A DNA stretch of 64,000 nucleotides from Capsicum annuum (GCF_002878395.1 NC_061114.1:143503167-143567166), one strand, 5' to 3'; shown: positions 1-13,600, counted from the stretch's first letter. The notes: generated by a model from the sequence alone, not told the origin. Numbers and translations are program-made.

Positions 1-95
1 AAAAGTCTCTTTCTATTCCCTCAAGTAAGTCAAACTATGGTTTTATCAAGTTAATTAATTAGGTCTTTCAAGGTTGAATTCTCTCCATACTTTAT
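1..95 (+). mobile_element. Left remnant of LTR-B(+), split by element A
   Basis: The text before element A, ending in CTCTCCATACTT, loosely matches the part of inverted LTR-B' that lies just before the point corresponding to 9969 (complement of about 15341-15410). The right half of LTR-B resumes at 9969 with TTCTTGGTGTTTAAGG, which matches the complement of 15340 leftward. So A appears to have landed inside an LTR of this family about 746 bp from its start. Only the last 95 bases before the insertion lie in the window, and similarity there is weak. Confidence 0.45.
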
Positions 96-1797
96 TAAAA
101 TACCTTGGCTTTGAACCCCTAGAAAATTTCCCTTAGATAAAGTTTCTGGGCAAGGTATGACTAATGGGTACTAGACTTACCCAAGGATATGACTTGGTGT
201 CCTTTTACTCATATATTAGGCAGTGTAGTAGGGTTACATTCTATCCAAAGTATAGTTTAGCCTCAAACAAGTTGTATTATAATGTATGAGTCATAAGATG
301 TCAAGTCGTGTGATGTGTTAAGCTTGATCTAGTGGACACTTTCTTGGGTACGATTTATATAGTATCACTTGTACCTTAGGGTATGATTTATGCATATGGA
401 GTCATATTTTTGGCATTTTAGGGGTCCATGGTGAGACCTAGGGTACGATTTAGGGTACCACTCGTACCCTAGGGTATAGTTAAGTAAGGTGAGTCATACC
501 CTCCTTGGTTCACTTTTCATCTTTTAAGTTGAGGACATTATAAACTTTTCCCACCCCTAAACCCTTATGACCCATGAGTTATAAACTTATTTGTCACTTA
601 ATTATTCATATTTAAAAGATTAAAAACATTCGAAAACACTCTCAGAACTTCTTCAACAAGATTGGAGGCTATGGTTTTAAGAGTTTCCATCTAAAGGCTA
701 AGGGGGTCAAAAATCTTTTTGTGAATCATCTTGTATAAGTATGTGACTCTTCCTCGTTGTTATTTCTCAAATATTTTGTGTTTTAAACATTTATTCTGGA
801 AGGTAAATGGTAGTATTGAAACCAAATGTTGAGGATTTTGATGCATAATGATGAATATTGTTTACTCTTGTTTAAATTTGTATTTATATATATTTTTTTA
901 AGGGTTTGAACATATGGATGATTTTTTACTATGGTTTAACAAATGTTTCATGAGTAACCCTAAGCTTGATGATTTTTACTTTGATTTTGGTCTTGAAAAA
1001 GGTATGCCCTCAATGTGTTTGTGAAATGGTTTAAGAGAAATAACTAGTTACATATTAATGGTGGTTTGAACTAAGGCAACGGCTTAATGAGATAGTATTT
1101 GTTAATAATCTTTTAAAGGCCTTGTTGGCCATGTAATGAGTTAAATAGTACCTTGGTGGTTTAATTGGGTACAAAGGGCTTGAGTTCCTAAGCATGAAAT
1201 TGAATTGTGTTTGAACAAAATTTTGGTGTAAGAATGCTAATGAAGAATGAATGAGTTGATAAAGGTCTTGATGACCATAATTTGACTTGAATGATGATTT
1301 AAACTAAGACATTATCCTATTAAAGTGATTGAGTGATATATGGTTCATGAAAACCTTGTGGTCATGTATGGTGCTTAAAGCCTTTATATCTTGAATTGGC
1401 TAAGTGAGTTAGATTCCCTAAATATGAAGAGTGTAGATGTGAATGCATGGATAGAGGGTTAGAGTACCAATGTTGACTAGTAATGGAAACAAAAGCATGT
1501 CGATAGAGTCTACTTGCACAATAAGATGGCTTGTGGTTAGAATCCACTTGCTTGATAAGATGGCTTATGGTTAGAGTCCACTTATCACACACAATGGCTT
1601 GTGGTTTGAGTCCACTTGTGTAATATGAAATTTGTGGTTAGAGGCCACTTGCATAATAAGACAGTTTATGGTTAGGGTCCTCTTACTTGATATAATCTAA
1701 GTGAGTGGAAGGTTAGAGTTCTCCACTTCATAGTTCACGATTGGGTGCTTTGAAATGCATGCTATGGCCTTGTTATCTTTTTCACACTTGATGTATC

Positions 1798-1830
<33 letters not shown>

Positions 1831-2429
1831 GTATATATATGTATATGTATATGTATGTGTATAAATGTGGTGACCTATGATGGTTTGACTTGGTATTGAA
1901 TAATGACACTATTTTATCCTTACCTTTAAGTTACATTCTAGTGCTCTAATTTCTAACCATCTGTAAATATTGTGTCCCCACATGACACAGAGGTCGGAGT
2001 TTTTTTTCTCTTCCTTAACAATGATCAGGTGTTCAAGCGGTTCAAGTATTGACATTAAAATGGTGAGCTTTCATACTTCATAAGGGACATATTTCATGGT
2101 CTTCTTATCTTTTGTTATAGATTTATTTTGGATTTGGTTTGGCTATTTTCAGGGGTTTGTCCCGACATATTATTGACTTCAGATTTTGTAGAGGCTTTAT
2201 GGATGAATGTGGACTTGGGTAGGTTGAATATTGTATATTGATATGAATAGAATGATTAGACATTCTTAAGTTATTATTATTAGTTTGTTTCCACTATCTT
2301 ATTATATGTTTGGAGTTCATCTGACCCTTATGGACTAATGTGATAGTAAGGTTGGGTTAATGGAAACCTCGTCGGTCTTTGTTAGGCTTAAGATGACCAC
2401 ACGATAAGAACCAGTTTTGGGTCGTGTCA
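96..2429 (+). repeat. 5' LTR of element A
   Basis: It starts TAAAATACCTTGGC and ends GGTCGTGTCA, matching 7658-9968 along its length. In the first 69 aligned bases I count 9 differences by hand, so this is an old insertion. It would carry the promoter and polyadenylation signals. Several words such as GAGTCAT and ACTCGTAC occur in the first 420 bases. Apparent ORFs inside it on the minus strand are not coding. Confidence 0.85.
1799..1860. repeat. (TA)n/(TATG)n microsatellite in 5' LTR of A
   Basis: An AT run followed by TATG and GTATAT variants. The equivalent place in the 3' LTR (about 9370-9395) has only a short TATATATCTAC stretch, so the repeat grew after insertion. Confidence 0.9.
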
Positions 2430-2431
2430 AG

Positions 2432-2445
2432 TTAGTATCAGAGCC
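2432..2445 (+). other. Primer binding site of element A (initiator Met-tRNA type)
   Basis: TTAGTATCAGAGCC lies two bases after the LTR end CA. Most plant gypsy and copia elements use TGGTATCAGAGC, complementary to the 3' end of initiator methionine tRNA; here there is one G to A change. Confidence 0.8.
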
Positions 2446-2637
2446 TAGGTTCATGGTCAGTTGGGTTTCTACAAAGTCGTGTTAAGTAGAGTCTCTTTTG
2501 TAGATGTGTATGCGACACACTTACAAAAGAGAGGCTACAAGGCATTTAGGAATGTTTCACTTTCTTGTTGTCTTAGTTCACTCTATAGATCCTAAGGTCT
2601 TCGATTCCTCTGATTTTGTTTGCTTGTTATTTAGATC

Positions 2638-3776
2638 ATGCCTCCTTCAAAATGTAAAGCACATGGAATCTCTTTTGTCCCAACTGGGGATGATATTGAT
2701 GGGACTCGCTCTACTTTTAGAGTCCATACTCAGTCTAGGGGTCTAGTTCTTGATGGTGCAGGAGTTCCACCGATTCTCTCTAGTCCTCCTATGGTCCCTC
2801 AAGCTGACATGTTGAATGTTGAATTTTATCAGTCAATTCATATGATTGCTCAGTTGGAAGCTTTTCTGGTTGAGCCTGGTGCATCTACTACTCTATCTTC
2901 TGAGGCCACAAGGGTTAGCCAGTTTATGAGGTTGAGTTCTTCGACCTTTATTGGTGTTAAGGTGGAGAAATATACCCAAGGTTTTCTAGATAAGATGGAA
3001 AAAATCTTTAGTGTCATGCATGCCATAAATGTGGAAGAGGTGGAGTTTGTATCCTATTAGTTGAAGGACGTGGCGTACTAATGGTACGAGGAGTGGGAAC
3101 GAACAAGGGGTGATATTGATGAGTCATCTTTATGGAAGGATTTCACAAATACTTTTTTGGACCACTTCTTTCCTCTAAAGTTAAGGGAAGCAAAGGTAGA
3201 GGAGTTTGTTAATTATAGCAAGGAAAAATGTTAGTCAAGAAGTATACCATGAAGTTTTACTAATTATGTAGGTATGCTCTAGAGATAGGGTTGGATATGA
3301 GGGCTTAGATAAGGAATTTTGCCTCAGGATTGTCTCGTGAGTTAGTCCTTGAGAGTAAGGAAGCTTTGTTGATCAAAGACATGGATATCTCTAGATTAGT
3401 TGTGTACATATAACACAAGTGAAAGTAGGGAAAAAAAACAACTTGATATTGATGAGAGGCAGAGAAAGAGGTCTCAGTTTTCTGAACAAAGTTGAGGCCA
3501 ATATTTTAGTGGTAAGTGGACCAAGAGAAATAGTCAGGTGAGTCCTAACTCCTATTCCATAGATAGTTCTCCCTACCTAAGGTTGTCAGGAGACAGACAT
3601 TTTTAGAGTGGTAATGCTTCTAGGGCACAGGGTGTCCAATCTTAGACTAGTGGGGCACAGTCATCTCCATCCACCCTTCTTGTAGATTCAATAATCAACA
3701 TTATCATGGACAGTGTAAGAAGGGAAGGAATAGATGTTTTAGATATGGTCAGATTGGGAATATATAGTCGGAGTGC
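2638..3776 (+). pseudogene. gag of element A (capsid and zinc knuckle), broken
   Basis: The start is ATG at 2638 (MPPSKCK), a form typical of chromovirus gag. The first frame stays open for 140 codons to a TAG at 3058. It contains the capsid motif ending FLDKMEKIFSVMHA and, past the stop, LKDVAY-WYEEWE and FLDHFFP. A frameshift follows near 3220-3240. The nucleocapsid zinc knuckle at about 3735-3776 reads C-F-R-Y-G-Q-I-G-N-I-stop-S-E-C: the second Cys is Tyr and the His is Asn, so zinc binding would be lost. The product would have packaged element RNA in particles. Orthology to Tekay/Del gag is from family recall. Confidence 0.82.
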
Positions 3777-3979
3777 CTCTCTCTAGTGGATTCTTGGGCT
3801 AACAGGGCCCCTATTGCTACTTCACCTGCTCCTACACCAAAGAGTTCTGCTTTATCTTTTGCTTATGGTATCGATAATTGGAAAAATTACTTATATGACC
3901 TTGTAACTCGCCAGGAGTCTAAGGCACCATCAGATGTTATTACGGTTATGTTGAGACTTTTCTCCTGTGATGTGTAGTG

Positions 3980-6900
3980 TTTGTTGATCCAGGGTCCTCT
4001 CTTTCTTATATGACCCTATTTGTGGTTGTGCATTCTATTTTTAGACCATAGTAGTTGTTGCTTCCTTATTCTATTTTTACTCATATAGGAGACTCTATGG
4101 TTATTAAAAGAGTCTATAGAAGGGATGGTAGTTGTTGGTAACAAAGAAACACTGGTAGACTTGATAGAGTTAGACATGGTTGATTTTGATGATATTTTAT
4201 GGATAAATTAGTTGCATTTGTACTATGCTTCCTTAGATTGTCAGACCTGTAAGGTCATGTTTAGATTCCCTAATGAGACAGTAAGGGGATTCTGTAGTGC
4301 CTAAGGGGAGGTTCATCTCATATCTTAGAGCCTAAAAGTTATTTTCTAATGGGTATTTGTATTATTTGGTCCAAGTTAATGATTCTAACTCATAAGGTCC
4401 TTCTCTAGAATCTGTTTATGTGGTTGATGAGTTTCTCGAGGTCTTTCCCAATGATTATTCTGGTATTCCTCCTAATAGTAAAATTGATTTTGGGGTTGAT
4501 CTTGTACTAGACACTTATCCAATTTCTATTTCTCCTTACAGAATGGCTCCGGCTGAGTTGAAGGAGCTTAAGGATCAATTGAAGGATCTCTTAGATAAAG
4601 GTTTTATCTATCCTAGTGTGTCTTATTAGGGTGATCCTATATTGGTTGTGCGTAAGAAGGATGGTTCCTTTCGAGTGTCAATTGATTATTGTCAATTGAA
4701 CAAGGTAACCATAAATAATAAATATCCTAATCCTAGGATCGATGATTTATTTGATCCACTTTATGGTGCGAAGTATTTCTCTAAGATTGATCTTAGGTTA
4801 GGTTATCATCAGTTTAATATTAGGGAAGTGGATATCCCTAAGACGGCCTTCAAGACCTGATATAGTCACTATGAGTTCCTAGTTTTGTTTTTTGGGTTGA
4901 CTAATGCCCCGGTGGCATTCAGGAATTTAATGAATATGGTCTTTCACCCATTCTAGATTCATTTGTCATAGTCTTCATTGATCACATCTTGGTTTATTCT
5001 AAGAGTGACGTGGATTATTTCAATCACCTCTATGCTATGTTGTAAACCTTGAAGGATCATCGTTTACATGCCAAGTTCTCTAAGTATGAGTTTTGTTTGA
5101 AGGATGTGACTTTTCTTGGTCATGTTATCTCAAGTAAAGGGATCATGGTGGATCTATATAAGCCTATCATGGTTAAGAAGTGGACTAGACCTACGACTCC
5201 AACTAGTATTCGAAGCTTCTTGGGTATAGCCGGTTACTATAGGAGATTTGTGGAGATTTTTTCAACAGTAACTGCCCCCTTTACTAAGTTGACCCATAAG
5301 AAGGTCAAGTTCTTATGGTCGAATATGTGTGAGGGTAGTTTTGAGAAGTTGAAGGATAAATTAACTTCGACTCCAGTTTTGACCTTGCCCGAGGGTAATA
5401 AAGGTTTTGTAGTGTATTGTGAAGCTTCTCGTATTGGGCTTAGTTATGTGTTAATGCAGCATGGTAGGGTAATGGCCTATACTTATAGGCAATATGAAAG
5501 TTCATGAAAAGAATTACCCTACTCAAGGCTTGGAGTTATTAGCGGTGGTATTTACATTAAAGATTTGGTGTCACTATCTCTATGGGGTTCATGTGGACAT
5601 ATTTTCTGATCATAAGAGCCAACAATATGTGTTTGGACATATCTTCTAATCGTAAGAGCCTACAATATGTGTTTACATAGAAGGAGTTAAATCTCAAGCA
5701 AAGGAGATGGCTTGAGTTGCTGAAGGACTATGATATAAGTTTCTACTACCATCCAGGTAAAGCTAATGTTTTGTTGATGGTGTTAGCAGGTTATCCATGG
5801 GGAGTTTGGCTCATGTTGATTAGGATAAGTGGGATTTTGTAAAGGTCATTCACTAATTAGATAGTCTTGGAGTTGATCTTATGAACTTGAAGGATAGTGG
5901 TGTATTCGTGCATTCGGTATCACAGTCATCTTTTGTGGTTAAGATAAAGGAAAAGCAAATGTTGGACCTCAATTTGATGAAGATAAAGAGTAATGTTGTT
6001 CAACAAAAGGTTTTTAACTTCGTGATTGGTGATGATGGTGTCTTGAGGTACAAGGTAGGCTATGTGCTCCCGACGTCGATGATTTGAGGGAAAGAATTTT
6101 GGCAGAAGCTCATGGATATTGGTATACAATTCATATCAGTTCTACGAAGAGTGCAATGACCTTAAGGAGTTCTATCAGTGGAATAATATGAAATGGAATA
6201 TGGCAAGCTATGTGCCTAAGTGTATGATGCATCAACAAGTGAAAGTTAAGCACTTGAGACCTGAAAGTTTGTACCAAGAGATTGAGTTGCCCGAATATAA
6301 GTAGGAGATAATTAATATGGATTTTATCATCGGTCTTTCCTGGTCTCAAAAGCAATGTGATTCAATTTCTATCATTGTGCATAGAATGACCAAGTCTACT
6401 TATTTCTTGCCGGTACAGGCTAGTTATTCAGTGGAGGATTATGCAAAGTTGTATCAGGCAAAGATTGTAAAGTTTAACAGTGCTTTAGTTTCTATTATTT
6501 TGGATCATGGTACTCCATTCTGATTATATTTTTGGAAGTCACTTCAGAAAGATTTGGAGACTAAGGTGTACCTTAGCACTGGTTTCCACCCGAGACGGAT
6601 GGATAAATAGAGAGGACCATTCAGATATTGGAAGATATATTCTATGCTTGTGTGATTGATTATGGTGGTAGTTGGTATGATTATTTTCCTTTGATTAAGT
6701 TTTCTTATAATAATAATTACCACTCTAGCATTTGTATGGCTCCCTTTGAGGTGTTGTATGGTAGAAGATGTCAATCTTATATGGGGTGGTATGAGGTTGG
6801 TGAGGGTAAGTTATTTGGCCCTAATTTGATTCACCAAGCCTTAGAGAAGGTAAAAGTGATTCATGATAGATTGAAAACTGCTCAAAGTTGTCAAAAATAC

Positions 6901-7375
6901 TATGTGGGTATGAGGCATGGAGAGTTGGATCTCAATGTCATTGATTGGGTATTCTTAAAGGTGTCTCCCATAAAGTGGGTAATGCAGTTTAGCAAGACAG
7001 AAAAGTTGAGTCCCTGGTATGTTGGTCCGTATTTGATTTTGATGAGGGTTAGTAATATTGCCTATGAATTGGAGTTGCCTCCTTGTTTGAGCTCTATTCA
7101 TCTGGTGTTCCATGTCTTTTTGTTGTGAAAATATATAAGTGATCCTTCATTAGTTGTTCCCTTAGAGGATGTTGGTGTTTCGAACTATTTGTCCTATGAG
7201 GAGGTCCCAGTGAAGATCTTGGATAGACAAGTTTGCCATTTGTGAATGAAAGAGCTGGCTTCGGTGAAGGTTCTATGGAGGAACCAAAAGTCCAAGAAAG
7301 CTACTTCGTAGGCGAAAGAGGACATAAGTCCAAGTATCCACATTTGTTTTCTATTTTGGAAACTCATGCTTAAGG
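3980..7375 (+). pseudogene. pol of element A: protease, RT, RNase H, integrase, chromodomain-like tail; broken
   Basis: The protease active-site region reads FVDPGSSLSYM at about 3980-4010. The reverse transcriptase spans about 4420-5240, with [28 protein letters not shown] and [10 protein letters not shown]. Its catalytic box at 4974-4988 reads F-I-D-H-I, so the second Asp is His. RNase H follows (VVYCEAS, where the family has D) and is disrupted by a 40-bp tandem duplication at 5595-5674. The integrase core is visible as NMDFIIGL (6317), IILDHG (6505) and ERTIQILED (6613). The C-terminal part runs KLSPWYVGPY to SYEEVPVKILDRQ and SVKVLWRNQ, the chromodomain-like tail of this group. Many in-frame stops and shifts; no functional product expected. 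Confidence 0.88.
5595..5674 (+). repeat. 40-bp tandem duplication in RNase H of element A
   Basis: Two adjacent copies of a 40-bp block begin GGACATATTTTCTGATCATA and GGACATATCTTCTAATCGTA and both end ATATGTGTTT. The block encodes the conserved DHKS region of RNase H. Forty is not a multiple of three, so the duplication shifts the frame. Confidence 0.9.
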
Positions 7376-7645
7376 TATGTGTTAATATTCTTAACTTAAT
7401 TTATGTCTTTGATAGGCAATGGGTTCAAGTCCCTAAACTTTGAATTGAGCAAGCATGATGATAGACAATGGGTTCGAGTCCCTAAGTTAATTGAATGAAT
7501 AGTTGACTGATAATGATCATAGCATGTGTCTTAACTTGTGGTATGTCTTTGTTTTTTAAGTTGGTTTAAGGTTATCTTGAGGTACTACGATATGTTAACT
7601 CCTGCTTGTGCTTACCTTACCCTTCATTTGAGGACAAATGATCCT

Positions 7646-7657
7646 AGTGGGGAGAAT
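7646..7657 (+). other. Polypurine tract of element A
   Basis: AGTGGGGAGAAT sits immediately before the 3' LTR start, where plus-strand DNA synthesis would be primed. Confidence 0.7.
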
Positions 7658-9968
7658 TAAAACACCTTGGCTTTGAACCCCTAGAAAAATTCCCCTATTT
7701 GAAGTTTCTAGGCAAGGTACGACTCAAGGGTACTATTCATACCCTAGGATATGACTTTGTGTCCTCTTACTCATATGTTAGGCACTGTAGTAGAGGTTAC
7801 ATTCTATTGAAGGTATGGTTTATCCTCACCCAAGTCATATGGTAATGCACGAGTCATAAGATGCCAAGTCGTATGATGTGTTAAGCTTAATCTAGTGGAC
7901 ATTGTCTTGGGTGTGGTTTGCATGGTACCACTCGTACCTTAGAGTATGAGCTATGCATGTGGAGTCATATGTTGGGCAGTTTAGAGGTCCATAGTGAGGC
8001 CTAGGGTACAAGTTAGTGTACAACTCATACCCTAGGGTACGGTTGAGTAAGGTAAGTTGTACCCTCCTGGGTTCACCTTTTATATTTTAAGATAAGGACA
8101 TTTTAGACTTTTCCCACCCCTAAACCCTTATGACCCATGACTTATAACCTTATTTAGCCTTTTATTATTCACATATACAAGTTTGAAAACATTCCAAAAC
8201 ACTTTCAAAATTTCTTTAACAAGATTGGAGGCTAGGGTTTCAAGAGTGTCCATCTAAAGGCTAAGGGGGTCAAAAATATTTCTGTTAATCATATTTTATA
8301 AGGCATGTGACTCTTCTCTCATTGTTATTTCTCAAATAGTATGTGTTTTAAACATTGATTATGGACGGTAAATGGTGTTTTGAAACCAAATATTGAGGTC
8401 TTTGATGCATATTGATGAATATTGTTTACTGGTTTTTTAAACTTGTGTTTATTCATGTTTTTGGTGAGGGTTTGCACATGTAGGTGCATTTTGATTGTGG
8501 TTTAACAAATGGTTCATGAGTAACCCTAAGCTTGATGACTTTTATTTTGATTTTGGTTTTGGAAAAGATATGCCCTCAAGGTGTTTGTAAAAATATCTAA
8601 GAGAAATAAATAGTTATATGCTAATGGTGGTTTGAACTAAGTTAATGGATTAATGAGTAAGAGTGTTTGGTAAAATGATCTTATAAAGGCCTTGTTGGCC
8701 ATGTAATGAGTTAAATGGTACCCTCGGTGGTTTTATTGGATAGAAAGGGTTTGAGTCCCTAAGCATGAAATTGAATTGTGTTTGAACAAAAGCTTAGTGT
8801 AAGAATGCTAATGAAGAATGAATGATTTGATAAAGGCCTTGATGACCAAAATTTGACTGGAATTGTGATTGAAACTAAGACTAACCTTTAAAAGTGATTG
8901 AGTGATATATGGTTCATGAAGATCTTGTGGTCATGTATTGTGTTGAATTGTAGCCTTGATGGCTTAAACTGGCTAAGTGGGTTAGAGTCCCCAAATGTGA
9001 ATGGTGTTGATGTGAATGAATTGACAATGGGTTAGAGTCCCTAGATCGACTAGTAATGGACACAAACGCTTGTGGTTGTAATTCGCATACGCAATAAGAT
9101 GGCTTATGGTTAGAGTCCATATGCTTGATAAGATGGCTTGTGGTTAGAGTCCAATTTTCATACAAAATTGCTTATGGTTAGAGTCCGCTTGTCTAACAAA
9201 AAACTTGTGGTTAGATTCCCCGTGCATAATAATATGGCTTAGGTTTAGAGTCCTCTTACTTGATATAACCTAAGTGAGTGTAAGGTTAGAGTCCTCTACT
9301 TCATGGTTCACAATTAGGTTCTTTGAAATATATGCTATGGCCTTATTATCTTTTAGACACTTAAAGTATCCATATATATATCTACATGTCAATGTGTATA
9401 AATGTGGTGGCCTATGATGGTTTGACTTGGTATTGAATAATGACACTATTTTATCCTTATCCTTGAGTTACATGCTAGGGCTCTAATTTCTAACCATCTC
9501 TGGATGATGTGTCCCCATGCGACATAGGCGCCGGAGCTTCTTCTTCTCTTTCTACATAGTGATCAGGTGTTTGGGCGATTCGAGTATTGACATTGAAGTG
9601 GTGAGCTTCCATACTTTGGAAGGCACACACTTCATGGTCTTTTTATCTTATGTCATAGACTTATTTTGGATTTGGTTTTGGCTATTGTGGGGAGATTTTC
9701 CCAACATATTATTGACTTTGGATTTTGTAAAGGGATTGTGGATGACTATGGACTTGGGTAAGTTAAATGTTTTATGTGAATGTGAATGGAATGATTAGAC
9801 AGTCTTAAGTTATGATTATTATTTTATTTCCACTACCTTGTTATATTTTCAGAGTTCATTCGACACTTATGCATTAATGTGATGGTTAAGTTGGGTTGAC
9901 ACGCCGATCTCCGTTCCTTGTTGGTATTGAGATGCCCACACGACAAGGCCCGATTTTTGGTTGTGTCA
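7658..9968 (+). repeat. 3' LTR of element A
   Basis: It starts TAAAACACCTTGGC after the purine tract and ends GGTTGTGTCA. It matches the 5' LTR over its whole length, including the block of repeated 'GGTTAGAGTCC' text near 9000-9300. The word TACGACTCA occurs at 7718-7726. Confidence 0.85.
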
Positions 9969-10387
9969 TTCTTGGTGTTTAAGGTATGTTACTCTCCCCT
10001 CATTTTTATTTTACTTAAAGCACATGTTTAAATGTATGGCTTTCATGATATTGTTATGGTTTTGGAATAATGGTTGGGGGTTTTGAATTCTTATTGTTGA
10101 ATAATGTTTTCACATGGTTTAATTCTAGTATTACATGTTTTAAATATGGTTTTGAAGATATTGATTCATGGATATGGTGGTTGAACTTGAGAATGGTAAT
10201 TTTCTCTAAACTTGTAACTTTTGAATTGGTTATAACCCTAACCATGCATTGTCAAATTAGTATATAGTTGTAAGAAAGGTGGGAATTCGAATTAGGGGTA
10301 CAATGGAATCGTCAAAGTGTTTGGTTTGATTTATTCCCCTTTTTTAAAATAATACATGATATAATGGTTAAATAGTTAAGGATGGTT

Positions 10388-10600
10388 TTGAAAACCCTAT
10401 GGGGTACGTGGGAATCCCCCAAGTGAATAATTTATGAAAACCTTATGGGTACACGGGAATCCCCAAGTCAATAATTTATGAAAACCTTACAGGGTACACA
10501 GGAATCCCCCAAGTGATTTTATAATTAAAATCTTGTGAGGTACACGAGAATCCTCTAAGTGATTTTAATAGTGGAGTCTGCGAGGTACATGGAAATCCCC
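10388..10600 (+). repeat. Short tandem sub-repeats around GGGTACACGGGAATCCCC
   Basis: Four or five adjacent degenerate blocks of about 45 bp, each containing a form of GGGGTACACGGGAATCCCCC followed by AAGTGA and an AT-rich spacer. The same word recurs four to five times in each larger unit of the following array. Confidence 0.8.
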
Positions 10601-13600
10601 TAACTATAGGTAATGACATTGCTTGCAAGCTATAGTTGGTATGATGATACCACTTAATAATGCCTTAATAATTACCTCCTGGAATTGGGGGTTTGGTTAT
10701 GTGTTAAATGTTTTAATAAGGCAATAATGGTGGTTGTGATAGCTAGCCGTGAAGGTATGAGTCCAGAAGGTTGACACTGGAAACTCATGTTTGCTGACAT
10801 GAGGATTGGTCTTGATGACCATGTACTTGTGGGGTACAAGGGAATCCCCCAAGTATATAAACGTACATATGTATCATAGAGGGTGAAGGGTACAAGGGAA
10901 TCCCCAGCCACCTATGGTATCTTCGGTTCGTGCGACTAACACCCACTACGGCCCATCCAGTGGGTAATACTGACCCATATAGCTCGTTGGTAGATTATGA
11001 CAATAATGCTTCACAACCCAGGTTAAGGATTTAAAGTACATGCTAAGCCTGATTTCCTTTCTCGGCATGGTGTGTGAATATATATATTTATATATATTTA
11101 TATATATATATACACACACACACATATATATACCTTATGGGGTATACGAGAATACCCTAAAGTGATTTTATAATAAAAATCTTATGGGGTACATGGGAAT
11201 CCTCTAAGTGATTTTAATAGTGGAGTCTACGAGGTTCATGGAAATCTCCTAACTGTAGGTTAATGACATTTCTTTCAAGCTATAGTTGGTATGATGATAC
11301 CAATTAATAATTCCTTAATAATTAACTCCTGGAATTGAGGCTTTGGTTATGTGTTAAATGTTTTAATTAGGCAATAATGGTGGTTGTGATAGCTAGCCAT
11401 GAAGGTGTGAGTCCAGAAGGTTGAAACTGAAAACTTATGTTTGCCGACATGAGGATTGGTCTTGATGACAATGTACTTGTGGGGTACAAGGGAATTCCCC
11501 AAGTATATATACGTGCATATGTATCATAGAGGGCGAAGGGTACAAGGGAATCCCCGGCCAGTATCTTCGGTCCATGCGACTAACATGTACTGCGACCCAT
11601 CCAGTGGGTAATACTGGACCCATATAGCCCGTTGGTAGATTATGACAGTAATGCTTCACAACCTAAGTTAAGGATTTAAAGTACATGCTAAGCCTTGTTT
11701 CCTTTCCCGGTATGGTGTGTGTATATATATATTTATATATATATATACACATATATATATACCTTATGAGGTACATGGGAATCCCCCAAGTGATTTTATA
11801 ATGAAAATCTTGTGGGGTACACGGGAATCCTCCTAGTGATTTTAATAGTGGAGTCTGCGAGATACATGGGAATCCCCTAACTGTTGGCTAATGACATTGC
11901 TTGCAATCTATAGTTGGTGTGATTATATGACTTAATAATGCCTTAATAATTGAATCCTGAAATTGAGGGTTTGGTTATGTGTTAAATGTTTTAATTGGGC
12001 AATAATGAAAGTTGTGATAGCTGGCCGTAAAGGTGTAAGTCCAGAAGGTTGACACTAGAAACTCATGTTTGCCGACATGAGGATTGGTCTTGATGACTAT
12101 GTACTTGTGGGGTACAAGGGAATCCCACAAGTATATATATTTACATATGTATCATAGAGAGCGAAAGGTACAAGGGAATCCCCGTCCACCTATGGGATCT
12201 TCTGTTTGTGCAACTAACACGCATTGTGTCCCATCCAGGGGGTAAAATTTTATCCATATAGCCTGTGGGTGGATTATGATAGTAAATCTTCACAACCTAG
12301 GTTAAGGATTTAAAGTACATGCCAAGCCTTGTTCCCTTTCCAGGAATGGTGTGTGTGTATATATATATTTATATATATATTTATACACACAAATATACAT
12401 ATAGTACATGGGAATCCCCCAAGTGATTTTATAATGAAAATCTTATGGGGTATACGGGAATCCTCCAAGTGATTTTAATAGTTGAGTCTGAAAGATACAT
12501 GGGAATCCCCTAACTGTTGGCTAATGACATTGCATGCAAGCTATAGTTTGTATGATGATACCACTTAATAATGCCTTAAAAATTGACTCCTGGAATTAGG
12601 GATTTAGTTATATGTTAAATGTTATAATTGGGAAATAATGGTGGTTGTGATAGCTTGCCGTGAAGGTGTGAGTCCAGAAGGTTGACACTAGAAACTCATA
12701 TTTTCCATTATGAGGATTGGTCATGATGACCATGTACTTGTGGGGTACAAGAGAATACCCCATGTATATATACGCATATATGTATCATAGAGGGCGAAGG
12801 GTACAAGAGAATCCCCAGCCACCTATTGTATCTTCGGTTCGTGTGACTAACACGCACTACAGCCCATCCTATGGGTAACACTGGACCCATCTAGCCCATG
12901 GGTGGATTATGATGGAAAAGCATCATAACCTAGGTTAAGGATTTAAAGTACATGCTAAGCCTTGTTCCATTTTCTGGCATGGCGTGTGTGTGTATATATA
13001 TTTATATATATATATACATATATACATATACCTTACGGGGTACACGGGAATCCCCCAAGTGATTTTATAATGAAAATATTATTGGGTACACGGGAATCCT
13101 ACAAGTGATTTTAATAGTGGAGTGTGCAAGATACATGGGAATCCCCTAAATGTTGGCTAGTGATGTTGCTTGCAAGCTATAGTTAGTATGATGGTACCAC
13201 TTATTAATACCTTAATAATTGACTCCTGGAATTGGGGGTTTGGTTATGTGTTAAATGTTTTAATTGGGCAATAATAGTGGTTGTGATAGCTAGCCTTGAA
13301 GGTGTGAGTCCAGAAGGTTGACACTAGAAACTCATGTTTGCCGACATGAGGATTGGTCATGATGACCATGTACTTGTAGGGTACGAGGGAATCCCCCAAG
13401 TATATATACATACATATGTATCATAGAGGGTGAAGGGTACAAGGGAATCCCCGGCCACCTATGGTATCTTTGGTTCGTACGACTAAATCGCACTGTGGCC
13501 CATCCAAGGAGTAACATTAGACCCATATAGCCCATGGGTGGATTATGATGGTAAAGCTTCATAATCCAGGTTAAGGATTTAAAGTACATACTAAGACTTG

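Larger units (their letters stand above)
96..9968 (+). mobile_element. Element A: full-length Ty3/gypsy chromovirus (Tekay/Del-type), degenerate
   Basis: Direct LTRs flank, in order, an initiator-tRNA primer site, gag, protease, reverse transcriptase, RNase H, integrase and a C-terminal chromodomain-like tail, then a purine tract. This order (integrase after RNase H) defines Ty3/gypsy, and the protein text resembles Solanaceae Tekay/Del polyproteins. Likely target duplication: TTTAT at 91-95 against TTCTT at 9969-9973, two mismatches, supported by the uninterrupted site in LTR-B' (complement of 15336-15340 reads TTCTT). The LTR would then start TA (from TG) and end CA. Several stops and frameshifts make it non-autonomous. 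Confidence 0.88.
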
